A stretch of 64,000 nucleotides of DNA from Providencia sp. R33 (GCF_019343475.1 NZ_CP072453.1:4464001-4528000), one strand, 5' to 3'. Shown: positions 46,208-55,516, numbered from the stretch's first letter. A program made the numbers and translations. Notes: generated from the letters alone by a model not told the origin.

Positions 46208-47767
46208 ATGGATGTAATCGGTAGACAAAATTTGCGTCAAATGTGGGACGACCTTGCGTTGACTCACCAAGATAATAAGGCGCTTATCTTTGAGTCTTGT
46301 GATGGAAATATTCGCGAATTCAGCTATTTAGATATGAATACGCAAATTAATCGCACAGCGAATCTCTTTTTAGCCTATGGCATTCAAAAAGGAGATAAAG
46401 TTGCCTTACATCTGGACAATTGCCCTGAATTTTTCTTTTGCTGGTTTGGTTTAGCGAAAATCGGCGCAATTATGGTGCCCATCAATGCACGGTATAAATA
46501 TAACGAAAGTGCGTGGATTATGCAGAACTGCCAACCTCGTATGGTGGTGACCTGCACGCCATTTTTAGATATTTATCAACGTGTTTTAGCGGATGAAAGC
46601 ACCTGTCTTGAGCATATTTTTTTAATTGCAGATGCACCCGTCCCACAACAAGACGGTATTTCAGACTTTTTATTAGAACAAGCAAATCAGCTTACGGAAC
46701 TCACAAAAATTGTCGAGCTCAGTGTGAGTGATACTGCGGAAATATTATTTACCTCAGGAACAACGTCAAAGCCCAAAGGGGTAATTATCACCCATTATAA
46801 TTTACGTTTTGCGGGGTATTACTCTTCATGGCAGAACGCGTTACGTGCCGATGATGTGTATTTAACCGTGATGCCCGCCTTTCACATAGACTGCCAGTGT
46901 ACGGCATCGATGGCGGCTTTCTCAGTTGGTGCCACGTTTGTCTTAATCGAAAAATACAGTGCGCGGCGTTTTTGGCAGCAAGTTGTTAGGCACCGCGCCA
47001 CCGTCACAGAGCTGATCCCAATGATGATCCGAACGTTATTAAGCCAACCGCTGGCGGATAACGAAAAAGATCATTGCCTGCGAGAGGCGATGTTTTATCT
47101 CAATTTAAGCGATGAAGAAAAAGAGCAATTTATGGTGCGTTTTGGCGTAAAACGCTTTTTGACCTCTTATGGTATGACCGAAACAATAGTGGGGTTAATT
47201 GGAGACAGACCCGGCGATATCCGCCGCTGGCCGTCCATTGGTCGTCCAGGTTTTTGTTACCAAGCGCAAATTCGAGATAAAAATAATCAACCCGTCGAAA
47301 GTGGCGTGGTCGGCGAATTGTGTGTTAAAGGCGAACGCGGGAAAACGCTATTCAAAGAGTACTACAACAACCCTGAAGTGACGGCAAAAACCTTTGATGA
47401 CGCAGGTTGGATGCACACGGGGGACTTTGCATACCAAGATGAAGATGGCTTTTTCTATTTTGTCGATAGAAGCAGCAACATGATCAAACGCGGTGGTGAG
47501 AATGTCTCTTGCAGTGAAATCGAAAATATCATTGCCTCACACCCTGCTATCGTCGATGTGGTTGTCATAGGTGTTGCGGATGATATACGCGATGAAGCCA
47601 TTAAGGCGTTTATAGTGCTGGAGGAAGGGGAAACCTTAACACAGGAAGAATTCTTTGCCTTTTGCGAAAAACAAATGGCGAAATTCAAAGTGCCGACATG
47701 TGTCGAGGTGCGCAAAGATTTACCGCGAAATTGTTCTGGGAAAGTACTGAAAAAACATCTGCAATAA
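46208..47767 (+). CDS. caiC: CaiC, carnitine/crotonobetaine-CoA ligase
   Basis: 519-residue adenylate-forming acyl-CoA synthetase (E. coli 517). ATG 46208 with GAGGG 10 bp upstream gives MDVIGRQNLRQMWDD, matching E. coli; an earlier in-frame ATG (46175) adds an unsupported 11 residues. AMP-binding core ILFTSGTTSKPKG, TSYGMTETI, GWMHTGDFAYQDEDGFFYFVDR and the C-terminal catalytic Lys in LPRNCSGKVLKKHL. Confidence 0.96.
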   Translation: MDVIGRQNLRQMWDDLALTHQDNKALIFESCDGNIREFSYLDMNTQINRTANLFLAYGIQKGDKVALHLDNCPEFFFCWFGLAKIGAIMVPINARYKYNESAWIMQNCQPRMVVTCTPFLDIYQRVLADESTCLEHIFLIADAPVPQQDGISDFLLEQANQLTELTKIVELSVSDTAEILFTSGTTSKPKGVIITHYNLRFAGYYSSWQNALRADDVYLTVMPAFHIDCQCTASMAAFSVGATFVLIEKYSARRFWQQVVRHRATVTELIPMMIRTLLSQPLADNEKDHCLREAMFYLNLSDEEKEQFMVRFGVKRFLTSYGMTETIVGLIGDRPGDIRRWPSIGRPGFCYQAQIRDKNNQPVESGVVGELCVKGERGKTLFKEYYNNPEVTAKTFDDAGWMHTGDFAYQDEDGFFYFVDRSSNMIKRGGENVSCSEIENIIASHPAIVDVVVIGVADDIRDEAIKAFIVLEEGETLTQEEFFAFCEKQMAKFKVPTCVEVRKDLPRNCSGKVLKKHLQ

Positions 47768-47792
47768 TCGGATCATTCTATTAATTATGAGT

Positions 47793-47824
47793 GCAGCCCT
47801 GTTTATGACTTAAAACAGAGCTGC
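47793..47824 (+). other. Intercistronic hairpin between caiC and caiD
   Basis: GCAGCCCTGTTT and AAACAGAGCTGC pair over 12 positions with one mismatch, with no T-run after. Likely an mRNA processing or stabilising element within the cai operon rather than a terminator. Confidence 0.5.
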
Positions 47825-47852
47825 CACCCTATGATGACTAAAGGATTGCACT

Positions 47853-48638
47853 ATGAGCGAATCATTAAAAATTACCCGTAATGGCTCCATTTTGGAAATC
47901 GTACTCGATAGGCCTAAAGCGAATGCGATAGATGCAAAAACCAGTTTCAAAATGGGCGAAGTTTTTCTTAACTTTCGGGACGACCCTTCTTTGAGAGTTG
48001 CGATTATTACTGGGGCAGGAGAGCGCTTTTTTTCTGCGGGGTGGGATCTAAAATCTGCCGCAGAAGGTGAAGCCCCAGATGCAGACTTTGGCCCCGGCGG
48101 TTTTGCTGGCTTAACCGAAATTTTTAATCTCAATAAACCCGTGATTGCGGCAGTGAACGGCTATGCATTTGGTGGTGGTTTTGAGCTCGCATTGGCAGCA
48201 GATATGATTATTTGTTCAGAAAATGCCAGTTTTGCGCTGCCTGAAGCTCAATTAGGGATTGTCCCAGACAGTGGTGGTGTTTTACGTCTGCCGAAAATTG
48301 TACCAGCACCTATTGTAAATGAAATGGTGATGACAGGAAGGCGCATGGATGCGCAAGAAGCTTTGCGTTGGGGTGTTGCGAATGACGTGGTGCCAATTGA
48401 AAAATTGATGGATAGAGCCCGTGAGCTAGCGGAACAAATCACGCAAAGTGCGCCATTGGCGGTTGCGGCATTAAAAGAAATTTTCCGTGCGACAGGGGAG
48501 TTGACTATCGAAGAGGGTTACAAATTGATGCGCAGTGGGGTACTAACCAACTACCCAGCGGTTTTACACTCTGAAGATGCGACAGAAGGGCCGTTAGCGT
48601 TTGCAGAAAAACGCTCACCAAGCTGGAAAGGCCGCTAG
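47853..48638 (+). CDS. caiD: CaiD, carnitinyl-CoA dehydratase
   Basis: 261-residue crotonase-superfamily enzyme, E. coli length, interconverting carnitinyl-CoA and crotonobetainyl-CoA. Oxyanion-hole segments GAGERFFSAGWDLKSAAEGE and VNGYAFGGGFELALAADMII; catalytic-region ALPEAQLGIVPDSGGVLRLP. Intact frame, 85 bp after caiC. Confidence 0.97.
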   Translation: MSESLKITRNGSILEIVLDRPKANAIDAKTSFKMGEVFLNFRDDPSLRVAIITGAGERFFSAGWDLKSAAEGEAPDADFGPGGFAGLTEIFNLNKPVIAAVNGYAFGGGFELALAADMIICSENASFALPEAQLGIVPDSGGVLRLPKIVPAPIVNEMVMTGRRMDAQEALRWGVANDVVPIEKLMDRARELAEQITQSAPLAVAALKEIFRATGELTIEEGYKLMRSGVLTNYPAVLHSEDATEGPLAFAEKRSPSWKGR

Positions 48639-48661
48639 TCTAGTCATCTGAGAGGTTAACT

Positions 48662-49255
48662 GTGAGCTTTTATTCGTTTGAAGGCGTAAGGCCCGTGGTA
48701 CACCCAACGGCGTATGTTCATCCCTCTGCGGTTGTGATTGGTGATGTGATTATCAAAGAAGGGGTATTTGTTGGGCCTAATGCGTCACTCAGAGGGGATT
48801 ATGGGCGCTTAGTGATTGAAAAAGGGGCTAACATTCAGGATTGCTGCATTATGCACGGTTACAGTGATGTAGAAACGGTTGTACAGGAGTGCGGGCATAT
48901 TGGGCATGGCGCTATTTTACACGGATGTATTATTGGCCGCGATGCGTTAGTCGGCATGAATAGCGTTATTATGGATGGCGCAGTGATTGGTGAAGAAAGT
49001 ATTGTTGCTGCAATGAGTTTCGTTAAAGCTGGATTTCAAGGTGAACCACGGCAGATGTTAGTGGGAAGCCCTGCGCGATTTCTTCGGCAGGTTAGGGATG
49101 AAGAATTGCATTGGAAGCAGCTAAATACAAAAGAGTATCAAGACCTTGCTGGGCGCTATCTTATTGGGCTCGAAGAAACGAAGCCCCTCACTGAAATTGA
49201 AATTAATCGACCAAAATTGTTTGGTACCACAGACGTGAAGCCTAAAGGACAATAA
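48662..49255 (+). CDS. caiE: CaiE, carnitine operon hexapeptide-repeat protein
   Basis: 197-residue left-handed beta-helix protein of the gamma-carbonic-anhydrase-like/PaaY group (E. coli 196). Hexapeptide repeats such as VHPTAYVHPSAVVIGDVIIKEGVFVGPNASLRGD and the GHGAILHGC metal-site region. Thought to assist synthesis of the cofactor or activity of CaiB/CaiD. GTG start with GAGAGG upstream. Last gene of the cai operon. Confidence 0.96.
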   Translation: MSFYSFEGVRPVVHPTAYVHPSAVVIGDVIIKEGVFVGPNASLRGDYGRLVIEKGANIQDCCIMHGYSDVETVVQECGHIGHGAILHGCIIGRDALVGMNSVIMDGAVIGEESIVAAMSFVKAGFQGEPRQMLVGSPARFLRQVRDEELHWKQLNTKEYQDLAGRYLIGLEETKPLTEIEINRPKLFGTTDVKPKGQ

Positions 49256-49270
49256 ATATTGGTCGGAAAT

Positions 49271-49308
49271 AAAAAAACGCGGGTTTAAAAACCTGCGTTT
49301 TTTTATTG
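49271..49308. terminator. Bidirectional terminator between caiE and caiF
   Basis: A-rich tract, 8-bp stem ACGCGGGT/ACCTGCGT with a TTAAAA loop, then TTTTTTTATT. The flanking A and T tracts make it usable from both convergent genes. Confidence 0.88.
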
Positions 49309-49322
49309 ATATAACACATTAA

Positions 49323-49715
49323 CTATCGGCGCTGTGCTTTGGATAACATCCATTGCCATTTCTGTTCTCTATTCAGTTCACTGGGTGGCATTGAGGCCGC
49401 TTTCACGGGGGAATCAATGGTGACTTTTTCCGATTGGTGGTTTCTTAAACGAGAATAAAGTTGGTTATCAATTTTACTCACTTTAATTAAACGCTGGCAT
49501 TGACACCCACGACCCGAAAGTTTATTCGGGATCATTTTAACTTCACATTGGATTTCAGCCACATCCGATAGAATATAAGAAACAATATTGACAGCATTAG
49601 GATGCGGAATATCGAAATTGTTAGATATTTCTCTGGCGGTTGTCCAACGACCTTGCTTCATTACCCAATGTGCTATGGATAAATACAAGGGTTCGTTAAT
49701 ATATTGTCCACACAT
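49323..49715 (-). CDS. caiF: CaiF, transcriptional activator of the cai and fix operons
   Basis: 130-residue activator (E. coli 131) active under anaerobic conditions with carnitine. ATG 49715 gives MCGQYINEPLYLSIAHW, aligning with E. coli MCEGYVEKPLYLLIAEW; a start 4 codons upstream is unsupported. Winged-helix-like N-terminal half (TTAREISNNFDIPHPNAVNIVSYIL), cysteine motif GRGCQCQRL, and the C-terminal ELNREQKWQWMLSKA. Convergent with caiE, as in E. coli. Confidence 0.95.
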   Translation of the reverse strand: MCGQYINEPLYLSIAHWVMKQGRWTTAREISNNFDIPHPNAVNIVSYILSDVAEIQCEVKMIPNKLSGRGCQCQRLIKVSKIDNQLYSRLRNHQSEKVTIDSPVKAASMPPSELNREQKWQWMLSKAQRR

Positions 49716-50209
49716 AAGCGCTCCCAAATCTAATTATTAAAATTGAATAAATAAAGAGAAACTATATGTAAATTGTAGTTGGAATAATGTCATTTATTTT
49801 TCAATGATAAATTAAAGAAAAATAATTAATTATTAAAGCCTGGTTAAAATTGTTAAAATAATATAGTCGTTATTAATTTGTTTCACTTTACTTTAAAATA
49901 GTTAAGGAATTTATAAACGAATATAAGTCAGAGCCTAAATTGCGCAGTCATACAGTGACAGGGTTCATAATAATAGATTTAAATATAATTTGCATGTGTT
50001 TATTTTTGAAAATTACATTCAAAGCAATAATTTTGTTTATATTCTATTTTTGGGTAAAGAGATAAACATTGTTGTTTATAAGCTGATTATATTTGGTTTT
50101 TTTATTGGAATGGATGATATTAAATTAATGGGGATATGTGAAAGTTGTTATTTAAAATAAATGTTTTTATAACAAATTAATTTATTACTCAATTTGTGTG
50201 TATTTAAAG
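49716..50209. other. AT-rich intergenic region upstream of caiF
   Basis: About 490 bp, extremely AT-rich, between caiF and the dxs 3' end. It should contain the caiF promoter. No coding frame, repeat copy or confident CRP/FNR site was found. Confidence 0.4.
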
Positions 50210-50244
50210 AATGAGAGTCATTACGTAAAATAATGACTCTCATT
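50210..50244 (-). terminator. Hairpin at the dxs 3' end
   Basis: A perfect 14-bp stem AATGAGAGTCATTA/TAATGACTCTCATT with a 7-nt loop, about 10 bp past the dxs stop. The T-run is weak (TCTTTAAAT on the minus strand), so it may act mainly as a 3' protective hairpin. Confidence 0.6.
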
Positions 50245-50254
50245 CAATAAACGG

Positions 50255-52120
50255 TTATTTATTCAGGTAGCTTGTGATTGAATTTGCAATGCCTTTGGCA
50301 TCTAATCCAAGGTCAGTAATTAGCTCTTCTTGGCTACCTTGGGAGATAAAGTAATCTGGCAGGCCAAGGTTTAATACAGGGATTATTTTCTTTTCATGCA
50401 TTAAAAATTCGTTCACGCCGCTGCCTGCACCACCCATGATGGCATTTTCTTCAAGTGTGACTAACACATCGTGGCTATTTGCCATTTCGAGGATCAATGC
50501 TTCATCTAATGGTTTCACAAAGCGCATATCAACAACGGTCGCATTTAATTGCTCTGCGGCTTCAAGAGCGTGAGTCAGTAAAGTACCGAAGCACAGGATA
50601 GCCACTTTTTCACCTTGGCGGCGGATAACGCCTTTGCCGATTGGTAATGGTGCTAAAGGCTCGAGCTCAGCCCCTGTCCCCGTACCGCGAGGGTAACGAA
50701 TAGCACTTGGGCCATCATTATAATGGTAGCCGGTGTGTAGCATCTGGCGGCACTCGTTTTCATCACTCGGAGCCATAATAACCATAGTTGGTATGCAGCG
50801 TAGGAATGAAATATCAAAAGACCCTTGGTGAGTTTGCCCATCAGCACCCACTATCCCCGCGCGATCAATCGCAAACATCACGGGAACTTTTTGAATCGCC
50901 ACATCGTGAATGACTTGGTCATACCCACGTTGTAAGAATGTTGAATAGATAGCCACAATCGGTTTATAACCACCAATGGCTAAACCTGCGGCAAAGGTGA
51001 CTGCGTGTTGCTCAGCAATCGCGACGTCGAAATATTGGTTCGGGAACTCTTTTGAAAAACGCACCATACCAGAGCCTTCACGCATAGCTGGCGTGATAGC
51101 CATCAATTTGTCATCGTCTTTTGCTTCTTCACACAGCCAATCACCAAAAATTTTGGAGAATGTTGGGCCCGTTTCTTTGCTTTTCGGTAACGTAAAGGTA
51201 CTTGGGTCAAATTTAGGCACAGCATGCCAGCTAATTGGGTCTTTTTCCGCAGGCTCATAACCACGACCTTTTTTCGTCATGATATGCAGGAATTGAGGCC
51301 CTTTTAAGTCGCGCATATTTTTCAATGTTTGGGTGAGGGCGACAACATCGTGCCCATCGACAGGGCCAATATAGTTGAAGCCAAGCTCTTCAAACATCGT
51401 ACCAGGAACCACCATACCTTTGATGTGTTCTTCGGTTTTCTTCAGTAATTCTTTTATCGGTGGCATGTTAGAAAACACTTTCTTGCCACTTTCGCGTAAT
51501 GTGGTGTACAGCTTGCCAGAAAGCAGGTGAGCCAAATGGTTATTTAGCGCGCCGACATTTTCAGAAATCGACATTTCATTGTCGTTGAGGATCACCAACA
51601 TGTCAGGTGCAGCATCCCCCGCGTGGTTCATTGCTTCAAATGCCATACCAGCCGTGATTGCACCATCGCCAATCACACACACAGTTTTACGGTTTTGTTT
51701 CTCTTTTTCTGCCGCAATGGCCATACCTAAACCGGCACTAATGGATGTTGAGGAATGGCCAACGCTTAAAATGTCATACTCACTTTCATCACGCCAAGGG
51801 AATGGATGTAAACCATTTTTTTGGCGAATAGTATCAATGCGGTCACGACGTCCCGTTAATATTTTGTGGGGATACGCTTGGTGGCCTACGTCCCAAACTA
51901 GATTATCAAACGGTGTTTTATAGACATAATGCAAGGCAACAGTCAGTTCTACTGCACCAAGACCAGAGGCAAAGTGACCGCTAGAGCGACCCACGCTACT
52001 CAGTAAAAATTGTCTGAGTTCATCACAAAGCTTAGGCAAGCTTTCTTTGGGCAGCAGACGAAGCTCATCTGGCGTCTCTGCCAATGCTAGCGTTGGATAT
52101 TTAGCGATATCAATACTCAT
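50255..52120 (-). CDS. dxs: Dxs, 1-deoxy-D-xylulose-5-phosphate synthase
   Basis: 621-residue thiamine-diphosphate enzyme (E. coli 620), first step of the MEP isoprenoid pathway. Motifs: SSVGRSSGHFASGLGAVELT, WDVGHQAYPHKILTGRRD, the TPP site GDGAITAGMAFEAMNHAG, and the transketolase segment FDVAIAEQHAVTFAAGLA with the conserved Glu. Downstream of ispA but separated from it by 234 bp, unlike the tight spacing in E. coli. Confidence 0.97.
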   Translation of the reverse strand: MSIDIAKYPTLALAETPDELRLLPKESLPKLCDELRQFLLSSVGRSSGHFASGLGAVELTVALHYVYKTPFDNLVWDVGHQAYPHKILTGRRDRIDTIRQKNGLHPFPWRDESEYDILSVGHSSTSISAGLGMAIAAEKEKQNRKTVCVIGDGAITAGMAFEAMNHAGDAAPDMLVILNDNEMSISENVGALNNHLAHLLSGKLYTTLRESGKKVFSNMPPIKELLKKTEEHIKGMVVPGTMFEELGFNYIGPVDGHDVVALTQTLKNMRDLKGPQFLHIMTKKGRGYEPAEKDPISWHAVPKFDPSTFTLPKSKETGPTFSKIFGDWLCEEAKDDDKLMAITPAMREGSGMVRFSKEFPNQYFDVAIAEQHAVTFAAGLAIGGYKPIVAIYSTFLQRGYDQVIHDVAIQKVPVMFAIDRAGIVGADGQTHQGSFDISFLRCIPTMVIMAPSDENECRQMLHTGYHYNDGPSAIRYPRGTGTGAELEPLAPLPIGKGVIRRQGEKVAILCFGTLLTHALEAAEQLNATVVDMRFVKPLDEALILEMANSHDVLVTLEENAIMGGAGSGVNEFLMHEKKIIPVLNLGLPDYFISQGSQEELITDLGLDAKGIANSITSYLNK

Positions 52121-52354
52121 TAGGTGCTCACTTATAATTAATCAAAAATACCCTTCATATTTTCAGCGACAGTAAGGGGCTGTATTTTCTTACGCTAACC
52201 AGACATAAAAGCCGATGTTTCGCGATTTGTTCTATTAGCCTCTGACCTGTCACATCAAATATTTAAGGTAAAGCCCGTTTTACAGCTTAAACTACGTCGG
52301 GTAATCAATGCCGTAATTATCAGTCTTCTTAATGCCTAAAGGCAAAGCATATTG
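52121..52354. other. Unusually long ispA-dxs spacer
   Basis: 234 bp without a gene between ispA and dxs. It may hold an extra dxs promoter, so dxs may not depend wholly on the xseB-ispA transcript. No palindromic element or known operator is visible. Confidence 0.4.
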
Positions 52355-53272
52355 TCAGCTTTTACGCTCAATAATAAAATTAGCTAAAGCACTTAGTATA
52401 TCTATATTATACCCATGGGATTGGATCGTCTCTAAAGCGTCTATCGCATCATGATATAGCTCACGCGCTTTTTTCTGTGCGGCCTCAAGGCCAAGTAGAG
52501 ATGGATAGGTACTTTTTTCATGCTCGGCATCCGCGCCTTGGCGCTTGCCCGTTACTGCACTGTCACCAATGACGTCTAGGATATCGTCTTGTACTTGAAA
52601 GGCAAGACCAATGGATTCAGCATATTTATCTAAGACTGGTAACAGTTGATGGCCTTTATTGCCCGCGGCATATGCCCCAAGGCGAATTGCCGCACGAATG
52701 AGTGCGCCAGTTTTATGTTGATGAATGCGTTCTAATGAAGCAAGGTCAACCCGTTTGCCTTCTGCATCTAGATCAAGGGCTTGGCCACCACACATCCCTG
52801 CAAGGCCACTGGCGTATGCTAGCTCAGCTATCATTGCAATACGGTCTTTATCAGAGACATTAGGCATTTTTGCTGATGCAAGTAATTGAAATGCTAAAGT
52901 TTGTAAGGCATCCCCCGCTAAAACAGCATTGCCTTCACCATACTTGATATGGCAAGTTGGTTGACCGCGACGCAAATCATCATCATCCATAGCGGGTAAA
53001 TCATCATGAATCAATGAATAAGCATGAATACATTCAACCGCTGATGCAGGTGCATCAAGGTTTTCTTCACTGACACCCAGCATGGAACCGACTGCGTAAG
53101 TTAAAAAGGGGCGTAAACGCTTTCCACCTAATAATGCGCCGTAACGCATCGCATTGGCCAACGGCAGCTCGGCAAAGGGCAGCGAATTTAGCGTATCTAA
53201 TAGGTATTGGTTAACTCTGTCGTAGGCGTATTTTTGTTGCAGCGCGAAGCTATCTGGAAGTTGTTCAGACAT
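52355..53272 (-). CDS. ispA: IspA, farnesyl diphosphate synthase
   Basis: 305-residue short-chain trans-prenyltransferase (E. coli 299), making farnesyl diphosphate from IPP and DMAPP. First aspartate-rich motif HDDLPAMDDDDLRRG, GGKRLRPFL, and second aspartate motif FQVQDDILDVIGD. Starts 3 bp after the xseB stop. Confidence 0.97.
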   Translation of the reverse strand: MSEQLPDSFALQQKYAYDRVNQYLLDTLNSLPFAELPLANAMRYGALLGGKRLRPFLTYAVGSMLGVSEENLDAPASAVECIHAYSLIHDDLPAMDDDDLRRGQPTCHIKYGEGNAVLAGDALQTLAFQLLASAKMPNVSDKDRIAMIAELAYASGLAGMCGGQALDLDAEGKRVDLASLERIHQHKTGALIRAAIRLGAYAAGNKGHQLLPVLDKYAESIGLAFQVQDDILDVIGDSAVTGKRQGADAEHEKSTYPSLLGLEAAQKKARELYHDAIDALETIQSHGYNIDILSALANFIIERKS

Positions 53273-53275
53273 AAT

Positions 53276-53527
53276 TTATTCAGTTTCAGGTGAAAAATCG
53301 GCAAGGGGTTTATTTTCATCGTCGCTAAGCAAGATTTGTACGCGCTGCTCGGCTTGTTGCAGTACTTTTTGACCTTGTTTGGCGATTTGAACACCACGCT
53401 CGAATTCGTTGAGCGCATCTTCTAATGGAAGGGAGCCAGATTCGAGGCGAGCAACAATTTGCTCCAGCTCTTGAAGTGAATTTTCGAAACTAACCGTTGG
53501 AACTTGCTGAGATTTTTCTTTAGCCAT
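53276..53527 (-). CDS. xseB: XseB, exonuclease VII small subunit
   Basis: 83-residue coiled-coil protein that assembles with XseA (encoded elsewhere). Conserved FENSLQELEQIVARLESGSLPLEDALNEFERGVQ. First gene of the xseB-ispA-dxs operon, divergent from thiI, as in E. coli. Confidence 0.96.
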   Translation of the reverse strand: MAKEKSQQVPTVSFENSLQELEQIVARLESGSLPLEDALNEFERGVQIAKQGQKVLQQAEQRVQILLSDDENKPLADFSPETE

Positions 53528-53746
53528 GTTGTTTAGCCACTAATGTTAAATCAATATATTTGGGGTATTTTAAATATTTAGCAGACTAACGCAGTCTTGC
53601 TACGGTTACAATTTATTATTGGTGTTTTTAGATTCAGTCCGCAAGATAGTGTTATAATACGCCTCTTTATTGACAATTGGTAACGTGCACATGTGTCACT
53701 GTTAGATACATTCGTTTGCCCCAACAACCATGAACATGCAGCTATT

Positions 53747-55198
53747 ATGAAGTTTATCATTAAGTTATTCCCAGAAATTACCATTAAAAGCCAAACTGTT
53801 AGGCTACGTTTTATTAAAATTTTGACCAGCAATATTCGTAACGTGCTTAAGTCACTTGGCGAAGAAATTTCGGTTGTCCGTAATTGGGATAACATAGAAG
53901 TGCGTGTGAAAGGGGAAACGAAGCATGACGAAATTTGTGACATGCTGGGCCGTATTCCCGGTATTCACCATATTCTTGAAGTCGAAGAAAAACCGTTTAC
54001 CAGTTTGCACCATATCTTTGAAATGGCCCATGAAGCTTACGGTCCATCATTAGAAAATAAAACGTTCTGCGTGCGTGTAAAGCGTCGCGGTAAGCACGAG
54101 TTTTCCTCTATTGAAGCCGAGCGCTACATTGGCGGCGGGTTAAATCAACACATTGCTTCTGCGAAAGTGAAGCTTAAAGACCCTGATACCACGGTGCATT
54201 TAGAAATTGAAGATGACAAACTCATCTTAGTTAAAGCTCGCATTGAAGGGATTGGCGGCTTCCCAATTGGAACTCAAGAAGACGTTTTATCATTAATTTC
54301 AGGTGGTTTTGACTCTGGCGTTTCTAGCTACATGTTAATGCGTCGTGGTTGCCGTGTGCATTATTGTTTCTTCAATTTAGGGGGCGCAGCCCATGAAATT
54401 GGTGTGAAACAAATTGCTCACTATTTATGGAACCGCTTTGGTAGCTCTCATAAAGTTCGCTTTATTGCCGTTAATTTTGAACCCGTTGTCGCGGAAATTT
54501 TAGAAAAAGTTGACGATGGCCAAATGGGTGTCGTATTAAAACGTATGATGGTGCGTGCAGCGTCTAAAGTTGCAGAGCGTTATGGCGTGCAAGCGATTGT
54601 GACGGGTGAAGCGCTTGGGCAAGTTTCCAGCCAAACCTTAACAAACTTACGTTTGATTGATAATGCGTCTGATACCTTAGTATTAAGGCCGCTGATATCC
54701 CATGATAAAGAACACATTATTAAACTGGCTCGCCAAATTGGTACTGAAGATTTCGCGAAAACCATGCCGGAATATTGTGGTGTGATTTCGAAAAGCCCAA
54801 CGGTGAAAGCGGTCAAAGCGCGTATCGAAGCAGAAGAAGAAAACTTTGACTTTGGTATTTTAGAGTCTGTTGTTGAGCAGGCACAAAATATTGATATTCG
54901 CCAAATCGCGCAAGAAAGTCTGGAGAAAGTCCCTGAGATTGAAATGGTCAGTGAGCTTTCAGCAGAAAACGAAGTGATTGTGGATATTCGCTCTATTGAT
55001 GAGTTCGAAGATAAGCCTTTAAAAGTTGAAGGTATAGAAATCAAACATATCCCATTCTACAAACTCAGCACACAATTTGGTGACTTACCAAAAGATAAAA
55101 CCTATCTATTATATTGTGACCGTGGGGTAATGAGCCGTTTACAGGCGCTGTACCTTAAAGAGCAAGGATTTGATAATATTAAGGTTTATCGCCCATAA
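53747..55198 (+). CDS. thiI: ThiI, tRNA 4-thiouridine synthase/thiamine thiazole sulfurtransferase
   Basis: 483-residue enzyme (E. coli 482) that adenylates and thiolates U8 of tRNA and passes sulfur to ThiS. ATG 53747 begins MKFIIKLFPEITIKSQ exactly as in E. coli; an upstream GTG frame extension is not supported. THUMP region near 60-165, PP-loop SGGFDSGVSSYMLMRRG, and a C-terminal rhodanese domain with the persulfide Cys in YLLYCDRGVMSR. A TATAAT lies at 53653-53658. The hok array starts 6 bp after its stop. Confidence 0.97.
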   Translation: MKFIIKLFPEITIKSQTVRLRFIKILTSNIRNVLKSLGEEISVVRNWDNIEVRVKGETKHDEICDMLGRIPGIHHILEVEEKPFTSLHHIFEMAHEAYGPSLENKTFCVRVKRRGKHEFSSIEAERYIGGGLNQHIASAKVKLKDPDTTVHLEIEDDKLILVKARIEGIGGFPIGTQEDVLSLISGGFDSGVSSYMLMRRGCRVHYCFFNLGGAAHEIGVKQIAHYLWNRFGSSHKVRFIAVNFEPVVAEILEKVDDGQMGVVLKRMMVRAASKVAERYGVQAIVTGEALGQVSSQTLTNLRLIDNASDTLVLRPLISHDKEHIIKLARQIGTEDFAKTMPEYCGVISKSPTVKAVKARIEAEEENFDFGILESVVEQAQNIDIRQIAQESLEKVPEIEMVSELSAENEVIVDIRSIDEFEDKPLKVEGIEIKHIPFYKLSTQFGDLPKDKTYLLYCDRGVMSRLQALYLKEQGFDNIKVYRP

Positions 55199-55243
55199 AT
55201 TAAAGTAGGGTGCTTGTACCATCCAAAACTAATCAAAGAGAAA

Positions 55244-55266
55244 TGTGGGGGAAATAACTCCCCCAC
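55244..55266 (-). terminator. hok1 mRNA 3' hairpin
   Basis: GTGGGGGA..TCCCCCAC, an 8-bp G/C stem immediately after the hok1 stop, followed on the minus strand by ATTTCTCTTTGATT. It also separates thiI from the array. Equivalent hairpins follow hok2 (about 55799-55821) and hok3 (about 56355-56377). Confidence 0.6.
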
Positions 55267-55270
55267 AAGA

Positions 55271-55414
55271 CTACTTACCGCACGATAAAGTAGCTTGAAC
55301 CAGAGTGTTTCCGCTACTGATGCTTAACGAACATAACCTTTCTTGCATCATGCCTGAAAAACTCAATACCGTAAGACACACGGTAATTAACCCTACAAGG
55401 GCAAATTTGGCCAT
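55271..55414 (-). CDS. hok: Hok/Gef-family small membrane toxin, copy 1
   Basis: 47-residue single-span peptide: Lys-containing N-terminus, hydrophobic core FALVGLITVCLTVLSFSG, then ERLCSLSI and a polar tail. It fits the Hok pattern (LIVxCLTxLxF followed by LC) and is closest by eye to E. coli HokE (KYALVAVIVLCLTVLGF..SLCEF). Hok peptides depolarise the inner membrane when their antisense RNA is lost. AAGGAG lies 9 bp before the ATG. An in-frame TGA 12 codons upstream excludes a longer, overlapping mok-type frame. It differs from copies 2 and 3 only at residue 4 (Phe for Ile). Toxicity has not been shown. Confidence 0.85.
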   Translation of the reverse strand: MAKFALVGLITVCLTVLSFSGMMQERLCSLSISSGNTLVQATLSCGK

Positions 55415-55419
55415 TCCTC

Positions 55420-55516
55420 TTGACTCCTTTTCTAAAAGGAGACAGAATCAAACTGTTTGGTTTTGAGACTGCCTCGGATTAAGATTAACATCTAAATTCG
55501 GGGCTTTTATCTTTTT
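55420..55516 (+). ncRNA. sok: Sok-like antisense RNA gene, copy 1
   Basis: Plus-strand promoter TTGACT (55420-55425), 17-bp spacer, CAGAAT (55443-55448); predicted start near 55455. The RNA would end at a strong intrinsic terminator: GCCTCGGATTAAGAT/ATCTAAATTCGGGGC pairs over 15 positions with one A-A mismatch and G-U pairs, TAAC loop, then TTTTATCTTTTT. The RNA of about 60 nt is complementary to the hok mRNA leader upstream of the hok ribosome binding site, the arrangement of hok/sok loci. Confidence 0.75.
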
